From positions 103,946 through 167,945 of the forward strand of contig NZ_FNRJ01000007.1 in the NCBI RefSeq assembly GCF_900107855.1: a DNA stretch of 64,000 nt. Direction: 5' to 3'. The stretch is from Marinobacterium iners DSM 11526. Lineage in GTDB: Bacteria; Pseudomonadota; Gammaproteobacteria; Pseudomonadales; Balneatricaceae. The position numbers and the translations under genes are program-made. The notes beneath the pieces are model-generated. The model was not told the DNA's origin. It was given only the letters and a program-made list of their open reading frames with translations, and ran no database searches. This document shows, in pieces, positions 12,746 to 21,574 of the stretch; within the stretch, counting starts at the first letter, position 1; the number at the start of each line of letters is the position of its first letter.

Positions 12746-12776
12746 TCACCTCAGCTGCTAATGGCAGTTGTGGTGA
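12746..12776 (+). promoter_or_regulatory. Long hairpin in the rplN leader
   Basis: TCACC-T-CAGCTGC and GCAGTTG-T-GGTGA pair around a five-base loop: 12 pairs with one T-T mismatch and one G-T pair. No T run follows, so it is not a standard terminator. It lies in the S10-spc junction 28 bases before rplN and may be a control or processing element. No clear promoter is visible here. Confidence 0.5.
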
Positions 12777-12803
12777 CGGTTTATACAGTTTGTGGAGTAG
12801 ACC

Positions 12804-13172
12804 ATGATTCAGACTGAAACGATGCTTGATGTTGCTGACAACAGCGGCGCCAAGCGTGTGCAGTGTATTAAGGTCCTGGGTGGTTCCCACCGCCGCTACG
12901 CATCCGTTGGCGACATCATCAAGGTGACCGTCAAGGAAGCAATTCCGCGTGGCAAGGTGAAGAAAGGCCAGGTACTTAAGGCTGTCGTAGTACGTACCCG
13001 TAAAGGTGTTCGTCGTCCAGATGGTTCACTGATCCGCTTTGATACCAACTCTGCGGTTCTGCTGAACAACAACGACGCTCCGATTGGAACGCGTATCTTC
13101 GGGCCAGTAACGCGTGAGCTTCGTAATGAGAAGTTCATGAAGATCATTTCCCTGGCGCCTGAAGTGCTCTAA
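12804..13172 (+). CDS. rplN: 50S ribosomal protein L14
   Basis: L14 (122 residues) lies at the subunit interface and is where RsfS binds in E. coli. [17 protein letters not shown] and the [11 protein letters not shown] segment are the family signature. It opens the spc group. Unusually, a terminator-like hairpin separates it from the rest of the group. Confidence 0.98.
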   Translation: MIQTETMLDVADNSGAKRVQCIKVLGGSHRRYASVGDIIKVTVKEAIPRGKVKKGQVLKAVVVRTRKGVRRPDGSLIRFDTNSAVLLNNNDAPIGTRIFGPVTRELRNEKFMKIISLAPEVL

Positions 13173-13200
13173 GACTCTGTTTATTAACAGTGTCTTGTTA

Positions 13201-13233
13201 AAAACGCCACTCCCAGTAGGGTTTGGCGTTTTT
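13201..13233 (+). terminator. Terminator-like hairpin between rplN and rplX
   Basis: AAAACGCCA pairs with TGGCGTTTT; the 14-base interior holds a further CCC/GGG pairing around AGTA. A five-T run closes it. It sits inside what is normally one spc transcript, so it may be an attenuator, a processing stem or a real terminator with a downstream promoter. Confidence 0.6.
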
Positions 13234-13271
13234 GAGCATGAGAGGGTAGCAGGAAAAGACAAGGTAAAATA

Positions 13272-13595
13272 ATGCGTAAGATTCGTCGCGACGATGAAGT
13301 CATCGTTATCGCAGGTAAAGATAAGGGCAAGCGCGGCAAGGTTATGCGCGTGCTTCAGGACGATCGTCTGATCGTTTCTGGCATCAACATGATCAAGAAG
13401 CACCAGAAGCCCAATCCGATGCTGGGTCGTCAGGGTGGCATTGTTGAGAAGGAAGCGGCTATCGCGACCTCCAACGTGGCTATCTTTAACGCGCAGACCG
13501 GAAAAGGCGATCGTGTAGGCTTCAAGCTGCTCGAAGACGGCACCAAGGTCCGCTTCTACAAGTCTACCGGCGAAACCATCGTTGGTGCTAAGTAA
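13272..13595 (+). CDS. rplX: 50S ribosomal protein L24
   Basis: L24 (107 residues) is an assembly initiator protein. The KOW motif, [18 protein letters not shown], spans residues 10-27. The start is ATG after AAGG. The 99-base gap upstream contains the hairpin noted at 13201. rplE follows. Confidence 0.97.
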   Translation: MRKIRRDDEVIVIAGKDKGKRGKVMRVLQDDRLIVSGINMIKKHQKPNPMLGRQGGIVEKEAAIATSNVAIFNAQTGKGDRVGFKLLEDGTKVRFYKSTGETIVGAK

Positions 13596-13610
13596 GAGAG
13601 GTTGGTGCAA

Positions 13611-14150
13611 ATGTCCAGATTGAAAGCGCTTTACGCAAACGAAATCAAGCAGAAGCTCAAAGAAGAGCTGAACTGCCCGAACGTCATGGCCGTTCCCCGT
13701 GTTACCAAAATCACCCTGAACATGGGTGTTGGTGAAGCATTGGGCGACAAGAAACAGCTCGAAAACGCTGTTGCTGACATGACTGCAATCGCTGGTCAGA
13801 AACCGGTCGTAACCAATGCTCGCAAGTCAATTGCAGGCTTTAAGGTTCGTGAAGGTTGGCCTATCGGTTGCAAAGTCACTCTGCGTGGTCAGCAGATGTG
13901 GGAGTTCCTGGATCGTCTGGTTGACGTTTCCATCCCGCGTATCCGCGACTTCCGTGGACTGAACCCGAAGTCCTTCGATGGCCGTGGTAACTATAGCATG
14001 GGCGTCAAAGAGCAGATTATCTTCCCGGAAATCGACTATGACAAAGTCGACAAGCTGCGTGGTCTCGATATTACGATCACCACTACCGCGAAGAATAACG
14101 ACGAAGGTCGTGCGCTGCTGTCCGCTCTGCAGTTCCCGTTCAAGAAATAA
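13611..14150 (+). CDS. rplE: 50S ribosomal protein L5
   Basis: L5 (179 residues) binds 5S rRNA and contacts P-site t[30 protein letters not shown] (here [12 protein letters not shown]) and [12 protein letters not shown] are diagnostic. ATG 13611 is chosen over an upstream in-frame TTG at 13602 because AGAGAGG is nine bases away and the length equals the E. coli protein. Confidence 0.97.
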   Translation: MSRLKALYANEIKQKLKEELNCPNVMAVPRVTKITLNMGVGEALGDKKQLENAVADMTAIAGQKPVVTNARKSIAGFKVREGWPIGCKVTLRGQQMWEFLDRLVDVSIPRIRDFRGLNPKSFDGRGNYSMGVKEQIIFPEIDYDKVDKLRGLDITITTTAKNNDEGRALLSALQFPFKK

Positions 14151-14165
14151 GGCAGGGGTTGAATA

Positions 14166-14471
14166 ATGGCCAAGGTTTCCATGATCAATCGTGAGCTCAA
14201 GCGCGAGAATCTCGTGAACAAGTACGCCGCAAAGCGTGCTGAGCTCAAAGCAATTATTGCAAGCCCGAACAGCTCAGAAGATGAGGTGTGGGATGCACAG
14301 GTCGCGCTGCAGAAATTGCCGCGTGATGCTAGCCCGGTGCGTAAGCAGCGTCGCTGTCAGGTTACAGGTCGTCCGCACGGCGTATATCGCAAGTTCGGAC
14401 TGTGCCGTATCAAGCTGCGTGAAGCAGCTATGCGTGGCGATGTTCCGGGTCTGAAGAAGGCAAGCTGGTAA
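14166..14471 (+). CDS. rpsN: 30S ribosomal protein S14, zinc-free type
   Basis: S14 (101 residues) is the long form without the CxxC...CxxC zinc ribbon found in short S14 proteins. The C-terminal [19 protein letters not shown] block contacts the 30S head. The start is ATG after CAGGGG. An 83-base gap with a hairpin precedes rpsH. Confidence 0.97.
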   Translation: MAKVSMINRELKRENLVNKYAAKRAELKAIIASPNSSEDEVWDAQVALQKLPRDASPVRKQRRCQVTGRPHGVYRKFGLCRIKLREAAMRGDVPGLKKASW

Positions 14472-14500
14472 GCTTGTCATTGGTAAGCTCAGTGGTCAGG

Positions 14501-14517
14501 GCAGGCAATTTGCCTGC
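14501..14517 (+). promoter_or_regulatory. Hairpin upstream of rpsH
   Basis: GCAGGCA and TGCCTGC form a perfect seven-bp stem with a three-base tip, 38 bases before the S8 start. S8 controls the spc operon in E. coli from a site at the rplE start, so a control role here would be a different arrangement. No T run follows. Confidence 0.4.
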
Positions 14518-14554
14518 TACCGCACTGCGCTGCACTTAAGAGGACGTTAATAGC

Positions 14555-14947
14555 ATGAGTATGCAAGACACCCTCGCGGATATGTTTACCCGTATCCGCA
14601 ACGGACACATGGCTGAAAAAGCCCATGTTGCCATGCCGTCTTCCAAACAGAAGATTGCAGTGGCAAATCTTCTGAAGGATGAAGGCTACATCACCGACTT
14701 CTCCGTTGAAGGTGATGTTAAGCCGGTCCTGTCCATCGAACTGAAATATTTCGAAGGCAAGCCGGTTATCGAAGAGATCAAGCGTGTAAGCCGTCCCAGT
14801 CTGCGTATCTACAAGAGCGCGTCTGAGCTGCCGAAAGTGGCAGATGGTCTTGGTATCGCAATTGTCTCTACCAGCAAAGGCGTCATGACCGATCGCGCTG
14901 CCCGTAAGGCCGGCATCGGTGGTGAAGTTATCTGCACGGTATTCTAA
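14555..14947 (+). CDS. rpsH: 30S ribosomal protein S8
   Basis: S8 (130 residues) binds helix 21 of 16S r[20 protein letters not shown] and the C-terminal [19 protein letters not shown] segment (here [15 protein letters not shown]) are signatures. The length equals the E. coli protein with this ATG. AAGAGG lies upstream. Confidence 0.97.
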   Translation: MSMQDTLADMFTRIRNGHMAEKAHVAMPSSKQKIAVANLLKDEGYITDFSVEGDVKPVLSIELKYFEGKPVIEEIKRVSRPSLRIYKSASELPKVADGLGIAIVSTSKGVMTDRAARKAGIGGEVICTVF

Positions 14948-14958
14948 GAGGTATTCCA

Positions 14959-15492
14959 ATGTCACGAATTGCGAAGAAACCCGTAGTAGTACCGGCAGGC
15001 GTGGAGATTAAACTGGCGGGTCAGTCTCTGACAGCCAAAGGTAAAAACGGTCAGCTGAGCCTGGATGTTCATGCTTCAGTTGCTGTAGAGCAGGCTGAAG
15101 GTCAGCTCGTTTTTGCTCCGCGTGATGGCGCCAAACAGTCCATGGCACTGGCTGGTACTACACGTGCACTGGTCAACAATATGGTGGTTGGTGTAAGTGA
15201 AGGCTTTTCCAAGACCCTGAATTTGCTGGGTGTTGGTTACCGTGCGCAGGCTAAAGGTAAAGTTCTGAACCTGACGCTTGGCTTCTCTCATCCGATCGAT
15301 TACGAACTGCCCGAAGGTGTTACAGCTGAAACACCGAACAACACCACGATCGTTATCAGCGGTGCTGATAAGCAGCGTGTTGGTCAGGTGGCTGCAGAAG
15401 TTCGCGCATTCCGTCCGCCTGAACCTTATAAAGGTAAGGGTGTTCGTTATGTTGACGAATATGTACGCCGTAAAGAGGCTAAGAAGAAGTAA
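14959..15492 (+). CDS. rplF: 50S ribosomal protein L6
   Basis: L6 (177 residues) has two repeated alpha/beta domains near the factor-binding site. The family motif [16 protein letters not shown] is near the C-terminus. The start is ATG after AAGAGG, 11 bases downstream of rpsH. Confidence 0.97.
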   Translation: MSRIAKKPVVVPAGVEIKLAGQSLTAKGKNGQLSLDVHASVAVEQAEGQLVFAPRDGAKQSMALAGTTRALVNNMVVGVSEGFSKTLNLLGVGYRAQAKGKVLNLTLGFSHPIDYELPEGVTAETPNNTTIVISGADKQRVGQVAAEVRAFRPPEPYKGKGVRYVDEYVRRKEAKKK

Positions 15493-15501
15493 GGCAGGGT
15501 C

Positions 15502-15852
15502 ATGAACGTTAAGAAACAAGCTCGTATCCGTCGTGCGCGTCGGTCGCGCATGCAAATGCGCGAGCAGAGTGCTGTTCGCCTTTGCGTGAACCGCTCTCCG
15601 CGTCACATTTACGCGCAGGTTATCTCTGCTGATGGCAGCCAGGTTCTGGCCTCTGCTTCCACAGTAGAAAAAGATCTGCGTGAAGGTGCTACCGGAAATA
15701 TCGAAGCAGCCAAGAAAGTGGGTGCTCTGATCGCCAGCCGTGCTAAAGAAGCAGGCGTTTCCAAGGTAGCGTTTGACCGCTCCGGTTTTAAATACCACGG
15801 TCGTGTTGCAGCTCTTGCTGATGCTGCTCGCGAAGGCGGCCTGGAATTCTAA
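15502..15852 (+). CDS. rplR: 50S ribosomal protein L18
   Basis: L18 (116 residues) binds 5S rRNA with L5 and L25. The basic N-terminus and the C-terminal [20 protein letters not shown] are diagnostic. The start is ATG, nine bases after the rplF stop. Confidence 0.97.
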   Translation: MNVKKQARIRRARRSRMQMREQSAVRLCVNRSPRHIYAQVISADGSQVLASASTVEKDLREGATGNIEAAKKVGALIASRAKEAGVSKVAFDRSGFKYHGRVAALADAAREGGLEF

Positions 15853-15863
15853 AGGTTTCTATT

Positions 15864-16367
15864 ATGGCAAATCACGAACAGAAAGACGGTGAACTGCAAG
15901 AGAAGCTGGTTCAGGTAAACCGCGTCGCCAAGGTGGTAAAAGGCGGTCGTATCTTCGGTTTCACAGCGCTGACTGTCGTTGGTGACGGTAACGGACGTGT
16001 GGGCTTCGGCCGCGGTAAAGCACGTGAAGTTCCTGTTGCGATCCAGAAAGCGATGGAGCAGGCGCGCCGTAACATGGTTAGCGTCCAGCTCAATGGCCAC
16101 ACTCTGCAGTACCCGGTTAAAGCCCGTCACGGTGCTTCCCGTGTTTACATGCAGCCCGCTTCAGAAGGTACCGGTGTAATTGCCGGTGGTGCAATGCGCG
16201 CCGTTCTGGAATTGGCAGGCGTTCACAACGTACTGGCCAAGTGCTACGGCTCTACCAACCCGGTAAACGTAGTACGTGCAACTATCAACGGCCTGAAAGT
16301 CATGAAGGCGCCTGAAGATGTTGCAGCCAAGCGTGGCAAGTCCGTTGAAGAGATTCTGGAGAGCTAA
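15864..16367 (+). CDS. rpsE: 30S ribosomal protein S5
   Basis: S5 (167 residues) works with S4 and S12 in decoding accuracy and lines the mRNA entry tunnel. The double-stranded RNA-binding-like domain starts near residue 12 ([19 protein letters not shown]); [18 protein letters not shown] follows. rpmD starts three bases after its stop. Confidence 0.98.
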   Translation: MANHEQKDGELQEKLVQVNRVAKVVKGGRIFGFTALTVVGDGNGRVGFGRGKAREVPVAIQKAMEQARRNMVSVQLNGHTLQYPVKARHGASRVYMQPASEGTGVIAGGAMRAVLELAGVHNVLAKCYGSTNPVNVVRATINGLKVMKAPEDVAAKRGKSVEEILES

Positions 16368-16370
16368 GCG

Positions 16371-16553
16371 ATGGCGAATACTATCAAGGTAACTCTGACT
16401 CGTAGCACCATCGGTCGGCTGCCCAAGCACATTCAGTGTGTGAAGGGTCTGGGTCTGCGCCGTATCGGCCACACCGTAGAAGTGGAAGATACTCCGGCTG
16501 TGCGCGGGATGATCAACAAGGTCAACTACATGGTTAGTGTAGAAGGCGAATAA
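16371..16553 (+). CDS. rpmD: 50S ribosomal protein L30
   Basis: L30 (60 residues) is a small 50S protein with the typical [20 protein letters not shown] segment. The start lies within the tight rpsE-rpmD junction. rplO follows after 13 bases. Confidence 0.96.
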   Translation: MANTIKVTLTRSTIGRLPKHIQCVKGLGLRRIGHTVEVEDTPAVRGMINKVNYMVSVEGE

Positions 16554-16566
16554 AAGGAGTCACCCA

Positions 16567-17001
16567 ATGCGTTTGAATTCTCTGCGCCCGGGCGCCGGTT
16601 CCAAGCATGCTCCCAAGCGTGTAGGTCGCGGTATCGGTTCCGGACTGGGTAAAACTGGTGGCCGTGGCCACAAGGGCCAGAAGTCCCGTTCTGGCGGTAG
16701 CGTGAACCCGGGCTTCGAAGGTGGTCAGATGCCAATCCAGCGTCGTCTGCCGAAGTTTGGTTTTACCTCTCGTCAGGCGCGCTATGTAGCTGAAGTTCGT
16801 TTGAACGAACTGGCTGCTGCCGGTGTTGACGTTGTCGACCTGGCTGCGCTGAAACAGGCTGATATCATCCGTGAAGAGATCAAGTCTGCACGCGTGATAC
16901 TGTCTGGTGAGATCAAAAAGGCAGTCACCGTTAAAGGTCTTAAAGTGACCAAAGGTGCACAGGCTGCGATCGAGGCTGCTGGCGGCAAAGTCGAGGCGTA
17001 A
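16567..17001 (+). CDS. rplO: 50S ribosomal protein L15
   Basis: L15 (144 residues) has the long glycine-rich basic N-terminal arm ([20 protein letters not shown]) that threads into 23S rRNA, then a globular C-terminal domain. The stop codon is directly followed by the secY ATG, coupling ribosome and translocon synthesis. Confidence 0.97.
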   Translation: MRLNSLRPGAGSKHAPKRVGRGIGSGLGKTGGRGHKGQKSRSGGSVNPGFEGGQMPIQRRLPKFGFTSRQARYVAEVRLNELAAAGVDVVDLAALKQADIIREEIKSARVILSGEIKKAVTVKGLKVTKGAQAAIEAAGGKVEA

Positions 17002-18327
17002 ATGGCTAAGCAAGGACAAATACCGGCAGGCATGCAGAGTGGACTGAAAGAGCTTTGGGCTCGTCTCAGATTCGTTCTGATTGCGATCATCGTATACCGC
17101 ATCGGGGCTCATATTCCGGTGCCGGGTATCAACCCTGATCGTCTTGCTGCGCTGTTTGATCAGAATCAGGGAACCATTCTCAGTCTGTTCAACATGTTCT
17201 CAGGTGGTGCGCTGGAAAGGATGTCAATCCTGGCGCTGGGGATCATGCCCTACATCTCTGCATCCATAATCATGCAGTTGATGACAGTGGTCAGTCCGCA
17301 CCTGGAGCAGTTGAAGAAGGAAGGAGAGGCGGGTCGTCGCAAGATCAGCCAGTACACCCGCTACGGTACAGTCATTCTCGCGACTGTACAGGGGCTTGGT
17401 ATGGCAGTTGGTCTGGCCAGTCAGGGCGTTGCCTTCGCAGCCGATATGAGCTTCTACTTTGTAGCAGTCGTAACGCTGGTTGCAGGGGCTGTATTCCTGA
17501 TGTGGCTGGGTGAGCAGATCACTGAGCACGGCATTGGCAACGGCATCTCGATTCTGATCTTTGCCGGTATTGTGGCTGGTTTGCCGGGTGCGATCGGTCA
17601 GTCCTTCGAATCAGCGCGCCAGGGTGATCTCAATATCCTGGCGCTGCTGGCGATTGCTGTCATGGCCATTGCTACTGTTGGTTTTGTTGTGTTCATGGAG
17701 CGTGGCCAACGCCGCATTACCATTAACTATGCAAAACGTCAGCAGGGACGTCGTGTCTATGCCGCGCAGTCAAGTCATCTGCCTTTGAAGGTCAATATGG
17801 CTGGGGTTATCCCGCCGATCTTCGCGTCCAGCATCCTGCTCTTCCCGGCTTCGGTTGGCCAATGGTTTGGTCAGTCTGAAGGGATGGAGTGGCTGCAGGA
17901 TGTGGCACTGGCTCTTGGGCCAGGACAGCCGCTGTACATTCTGCTGTTTGCGATGGCAATTGTGTTCTTCTGCTACTTCTACACTGCGATTGTTTTCAAT
18001 CCACGTGATGTAGCAGATAACCTGAAGAAATCAGGTGCCTTTATTCCAGGGATTCGTCCTGGTGATCAGTCCGCACGGTATATCGACTCCGTGCTGAGTC
18101 GCCTGACATTGTTTGGTGCACTCTATATCACGGCCGTTTCGCTGATGCCCCAGTTTCTGGTGGTAGCTTGGAACGTGCCATTCTACTTCGGCGGTACATC
18201 GTTGCTGATCGTGGTGGTAGTGGTTATGGACTTTATGGCGCAGGTGCAGTCGCATCTGATGTCACATCAGTATGAGTCCCTGATGAAAAAATCGAATCTT
18301 AAAGGCGGCGCAGGTCTGCTGCGCTAA
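17002..18327 (+). CDS. secY: Preprotein translocase subunit SecY
   Basis: SecY (441 residues) is the channel of the inner-membrane Sec translocon. Ten membrane helices are visible as hydrophobic stretches; the plug region follows helix 1 ([12 protein letters not shown]). The cytosolic loop [20 protein letters not shown] contacts ribosome and SecA, and [10 protein letters not shown] is also conserved. It begins immediately at the rplO stop. Confidence 0.98.
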   Translation: MAKQGQIPAGMQSGLKELWARLRFVLIAIIVYRIGAHIPVPGINPDRLAALFDQNQGTILSLFNMFSGGALERMSILALGIMPYISASIIMQLMTVVSPHLEQLKKEGEAGRRKISQYTRYGTVILATVQGLGMAVGLASQGVAFAADMSFYFVAVVTLVAGAVFLMWLGEQITEHGIGNGISILIFAGIVAGLPGAIGQSFESARQGDLNILALLAIAVMAIATVGFVVFMERGQRRITINYAKRQQGRRVYAAQSSHLPLKVNMAGVIPPIFASSILLFPASVGQWFGQSEGMEWLQDVALALGPGQPLYILLFAMAIVFFCYFYTAIVFNPRDVADNLKKSGAFIPGIRPGDQSARYIDSVLSRLTLFGALYITAVSLMPQFLVVAWNVPFYFGGTSLLIVVVVVMDFMAQVQSHLMSHQYESLMKKSNLKGGAGLLR

Positions 18328-18344
18328 GCCTAATGAGGTGGATC

Positions 18345-18461
18345 ATGAAAGTACGTGCATCTGTTAAAAAGATTTGCCGTAACTGCAAGATCGTACGACG
18401 CAACGGTTCCGTGCGCGTGATCTGCAAAGTGGAGCCCCGACACAAGCAGCGCCAGGGTTAA
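18345..18461 (+). CDS. rpmJ: 50S ribosomal protein L36, zinc-binding form
   Basis: A 38-residue protein beginning [14 protein letters not shown]. Cys11, Cys14, Cys27 and His33 form the zinc ribbon, so this is the zinc-containing (C+) form rather than the zinc-free paralogue induced by zinc starvation. The start is ATG after TGAGGTGG. It closes the spc group and is followed by a 139-base gap with a promoter. Confidence 0.96.
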   Translation: MKVRASVKKICRNCKIVRRNGSVRVICKVEPRHKQRQG

Positions 18462-18494
18462 TCCACAGCTGGCCGGGAGTGGAGGTGCGTAGCC

Positions 18495-18523
18495 TTGATT
18501 TATTTTTGATCAGGGTGTAACAT
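18495..18523 (+). promoter_or_regulatory. Likely promoter of the alpha group
   Basis: TTGATT, a 17-base spacer and TAACAT, followed by the GC-rich discriminator TGCGCGCCTT. The same discriminator occurs after the -10 box of the rplU promoter. About 70 bases of leader remain before rpsM. Confidence 0.55.
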
Positions 18524-18600
18524 TGCGCGCCTTCCACGAACTAAAGAATGATTGGTTCTGGTGAGCATTTCTCCCAGGACATAAATATGGAGTACATTGA

Positions 18601-18957
18601 ATGGCCCGTATAGCTGGCGTCAATATTCCTGACAATAAGCATGCGGTAATTTCTCTGACTTACATTTACGGGATAGGCCGCACGACTGCACAACAGATCT
18701 GTGATGCTACTGGCATTGCGCCTAGCACCAAGATTGGTGATCTGTCTGAAGAGCAGCTCGATAATGTTCGTGGTGAAATTGCCAAGTTGACCGTTGAAGG
18801 CGACTTGCGTCGTGAAGTCAACATGAACATCAAGCGCCTTATGGACCTCGGTTGCTACCGTGGCCTGCGTCACCGTCGTAATTTGCCGGTGCGTGGTCAG
18901 CGCAGCAAGACCAATGCGCGTACCCGTAAAGGGCCGCGTAAGCCGATCCGTAAGTAA
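18601..18957 (+). CDS. rpsM: 30S ribosomal protein S13
   Basis: S13 (118 residues) bridges the 30S head to the 50S subunit. The helix-two-turn-helix core and the [20 protein letters not shown] tail that reaches the P site are intact. The start is ATG after ATGGAG. It is the first gene of the alpha group. Confidence 0.97.
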   Translation: MARIAGVNIPDNKHAVISLTYIYGIGRTTAQQICDATGIAPSTKIGDLSEEQLDNVRGEIAKLTVEGDLRREVNMNIKRLMDLGCYRGLRHRRNLPVRGQRSKTNARTRKGPRKPIRK

Positions 18958-18976
18958 GCGATAGGAATTTCCGAAT

Positions 18977-19366
18977 ATGGCTAAGCCAGGTAATCGCACT
19001 CGTAAAAAGGTTAAAAAGCAGGTAGCGGATGGGCTCGCGCACATCCACGCCTCTTTTAACAACACTATCATCACTATTACCGATCGCCAGGGTAATGCTC
19101 TGAGCTGGGCAACTTCAGGTGGCTCCGGCTTCCGTGGTTCCCGCAAGAGCACCCCGTTTGCCGCCCAGGTGGCAGCTGAGCGTGCCGGTCAGGCAGCTCT
19201 GGAATACGGTCTGAAAAACCTCGACGTGTTTGTGAAAGGCCCGGGACCGGGTCGTGAGTCAGCAGTCCGTGCACTGAACGGCTGTGGCTACAAAATCACA
19301 AACATCACGGACGTGACCCCGATTCCGCACAACGGTTGTCGTCCGCCGAAGAAGCGTCGCGTTTAA
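18977..19366 (+). CDS. rpsK: 30S ribosomal protein S11
   Basis: S11 (129 residues) lies on the 30S platform near the E site. [17 protein letters not shown] and the C-terminal [18 protein letters not shown] are diagnostic; the Asn-Gly there is the site that becomes isoaspartate in E. coli. Confidence 0.97.
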   Translation: MAKPGNRTRKKVKKQVADGLAHIHASFNNTIITITDRQGNALSWATSGGSGFRGSRKSTPFAAQVAAERAGQAALEYGLKNLDVFVKGPGPGRESAVRALNGCGYKITNITDVTPIPHNGCRPPKKRRV

Positions 19367-19381
19367 TCTGGAGACGGTAAT

Positions 19382-20002
19382 ATGGCTCGTTATCTTGGAC
19401 CAAAGTGCAAGCTGTCCCGTCGTGAAGGCACCGATCTCTTCCTGAAGAGTGGTGTCCGCGCGCTTGACAGCAAGTGCAAAGCAGAAACAGTACCCGGTGT
19501 TCACGGTGCCCGTCGCGGTCGCCTGTCTGAATACGGTCTGCAGCTGCGTGAAAAGCAAAAAGTACGTCGCATTTACGGCGTGCTGGAACGTCAGTTCCGT
19601 GGTTATTACAAAGAAGCAGCACGCCGCAAGGGTGCTACAGGTGAAAACCTGCTTCAGCTTCTCGAAGGCCGTCTGGACAACGTTGTATACCGCATGGGTT
19701 ATGGTTCTACCCGTGCTGAAGCACGTCAGGTTGTGTCTCACCGTCAGATCACTGTCAATGGTCAGGTAGTTAATATTCCTTCCTACCAGGTACAGGCTGG
19801 CGACGTAGTAGCAGTTCGCGAAAAAGCCAAAAACCAGCTGCGTATCAAACACGCACTGGATCTGGCTGCTCAGCGTGCTCCCGTTGAATGGATTGAAGTT
19901 GATGCTTCGAAGATGGAAGGTACTTTCAAGTCCCTGCCGGAACGTAGCGATCTTTCAGCCGACATCAACGAGCACCTGATCGTCGAGCTCTACTCGAAGT
20001 AA
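19382..20002 (+). CDS. rpsD: 30S ribosomal protein S4
   Basis: S4 (206 residues) starts 30S assembly and, in E. coli, represses the alpha operon by binding its leader. The S4 RNA-binding domain spans about residues 96-160 ([20 protein letters not shown]). The N-terminus [19 protein letters not shown] is typical; the only Cys pair is not a zinc site. Confidence 0.98.
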   Translation: MARYLGPKCKLSRREGTDLFLKSGVRALDSKCKAETVPGVHGARRGRLSEYGLQLREKQKVRRIYGVLERQFRGYYKEAARRKGATGENLLQLLEGRLDNVVYRMGYGSTRAEARQVVSHRQITVNGQVVNIPSYQVQAGDVVAVREKAKNQLRIKHALDLAAQRAPVEWIEVDASKMEGTFKSLPERSDLSADINEHLIVELYSK

Positions 20003-20028
20003 TTCTTGAACTCTTGACTGGTGGAACT

Positions 20029-21033
20029 ATGCAGCGTTCAGTAAACGAGTTTCTTTACCCGCGTCACATTGACGTGCAGGAGATTAGCAAAACCCGCGCC
20101 AAGGTGACTCTTGAGCCACTGGAGCGAGGGTTCGGCCATACCCTGGGCAATGCGCTGCGCCGTATCCTGCTCTCTTCCATGCCGGGTTGTGCAATTTCGG
20201 AAGTTGAGATTGAGGGTGTGTTGCACGAGTACAGCAGCATAGAAGGGGTGCAGGAGGATGTCATCGAGATCCTGCTGAACCTCAAAGGTGTTGCCATTGC
20301 TCTGCACAACGGTGATGAGGCGCTTCTGACACTCTCCAAGTCAGAGGCAGGTTCTGTCACGGCTGGCGATATTCAGCTGACTCAGGACGTTGAAATTGCC
20401 AATCCCGAACATGTGATTGCTCACCTGAATCCGGGTGCTGCACTGAACATGCAGCTGCGCGTGACACGCGGCCGTGGCTATGTGCCGGCTGACTCACGTA
20501 ACAGCGACGAGGATGAAACTCGTGCCATCGGACGTCTGCAGCTGGATGCCAGCTACAGCCCTGTTCTGCGCGTGTCCTATGCAGTTGAAAGTGCACGTGT
20601 AGAACAGCGCACCGACCTGGACAAGCTCGTGATCGATATCGAATCCAACGGTACTATCGATCCGGAAGAGTGCATCCGTCGTGCGGCTACCATACTGCAG
20701 CAGCAGCTGGTCGTGTTTGTTGATCTGGAAGACGCGGGTGAACAGACTCGCGCCGAGCCGAATGAGCCGGAGATTGATCCTGTTCTTCTGCGCCCGGTCG
20801 ACGACCTGGAGCTGACTGTACGTTCCGCGAACTGTCTGAAAGCAGAGCAGATCTATTATATTGGTGATCTGATCCAGCGCACCGAAGTAGAGCTGCTGAA
20901 GACTCCTAACTTGGGCAAGAAGTCTCTGACCGAGATCAAAGATGTGCTGGCATCTAAAGGTCTGTCGCTTGGCATGCGTCTGGAAAACTGGCCCCCGGCC
21001 AGTCTGAAAGGCGATGACAAGGTTGCCTCTTGA
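20029..21033 (+). CDS. rpoA: RNA polymerase alpha subunit
   Basis: Alpha (334 residues) assembles RNA polymerase through its N-terminal domain ([21 protein letters not shown]) and binds UP elements and activators with its C-terminal domain (about residues 250-325, [18 protein letters not shown]). ATG 20029 is chosen because GGTGGA lies five bases upstream and MQRSVNEFL matches the family; an in-frame TTG at 20014 has no such support. A linker rich in Glu and Pro joins the domains. Confidence 0.98.
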   Translation: MQRSVNEFLYPRHIDVQEISKTRAKVTLEPLERGFGHTLGNALRRILLSSMPGCAISEVEIEGVLHEYSSIEGVQEDVIEILLNLKGVAIALHNGDEALLTLSKSEAGSVTAGDIQLTQDVEIANPEHVIAHLNPGAALNMQLRVTRGRGYVPADSRNSDEDETRAIGRLQLDASYSPVLRVSYAVESARVEQRTDLDKLVIDIESNGTIDPEECIRRAATILQQQLVVFVDLEDAGEQTRAEPNEPEIDPVLLRPVDDLELTVRSANCLKAEQIYYIGDLIQRTEVELLKTPNLGKKSLTEIKDVLASKGLSLGMRLENWPPASLKGDDKVAS

Positions 21034-21071
21034 GTCTGACTTCTAACCCTAAGTTGCAAAGGATTTAGAAA

Positions 21072-21467
21072 ATGCGTCATCGTAAATCTGGTCGACACTT
21101 AAATCGTACAAGTGCTCACCGCAAAGCGATGTTCAAAAATATGGCAGTGTCTCTGTTCGAACACGAACTGATCAAGACTACTCTGCCTAAAGCTAAAGAA
21201 CTGCGCCGCTTTGCTGAGCCGCTGATCACTCTGGCCAAGATCGATTCGGTTGCTAACCGTCGTCTGGCGTTCTCCCGTACCCGCAGCAACGATGCTGTAG
21301 GTAAACTGTTCAACGAACTGGGTCCGCGTTACGCGGCTCGTCCCGGTGGCTATATCCGCATTCTCAAGTGCGGATACCGTGCCGGCGACAAGGCTCCCAT
21401 GGCCTACGTTGAACTGGTAGATCGTCCGGTTGGTCAGACTGTTGCAGATGAGAGTGCAGAAGATTAA
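21072..21467 (+). CDS. rplQ: 50S ribosomal protein L17
   Basis: L17 (131 residues) lies near the tunnel exit. [20 protein letters not shown] is the family signature. It ends the alpha group and is followed by a strong terminator shared with the convergent uvrA. Confidence 0.97.
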   Translation: MRHRKSGRHLNRTSAHRKAMFKNMAVSLFEHELIKTTLPKAKELRRFAEPLITLAKIDSVANRRLAFSRTRSNDAVGKLFNELGPRYAARPGGYIRILKCGYRAGDKAPMAYVELVDRPVGQTVADESAED

Positions 21468-21486
21468 TACTCTTCTGAACTGTTAA

Positions 21487-21521
21487 AAAAACCCGGTGCC
21501 TTTGGTTACCGGGTTTTTTTT
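21487..21521. terminator. Bidirectional terminator, rplQ/uvrA
   Basis: AAAACCCGGT and ACCGGGTTTT form the stem, with A and T runs on both sides, so it can serve both rplQ (+) and uvrA (-). Confidence 0.9.
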
Positions 21522-21574
21522 CGCCTGTAATTTAGTGAAGGCGGGCTGTAGTGTTGGTGACAGCCCGCACAAGG

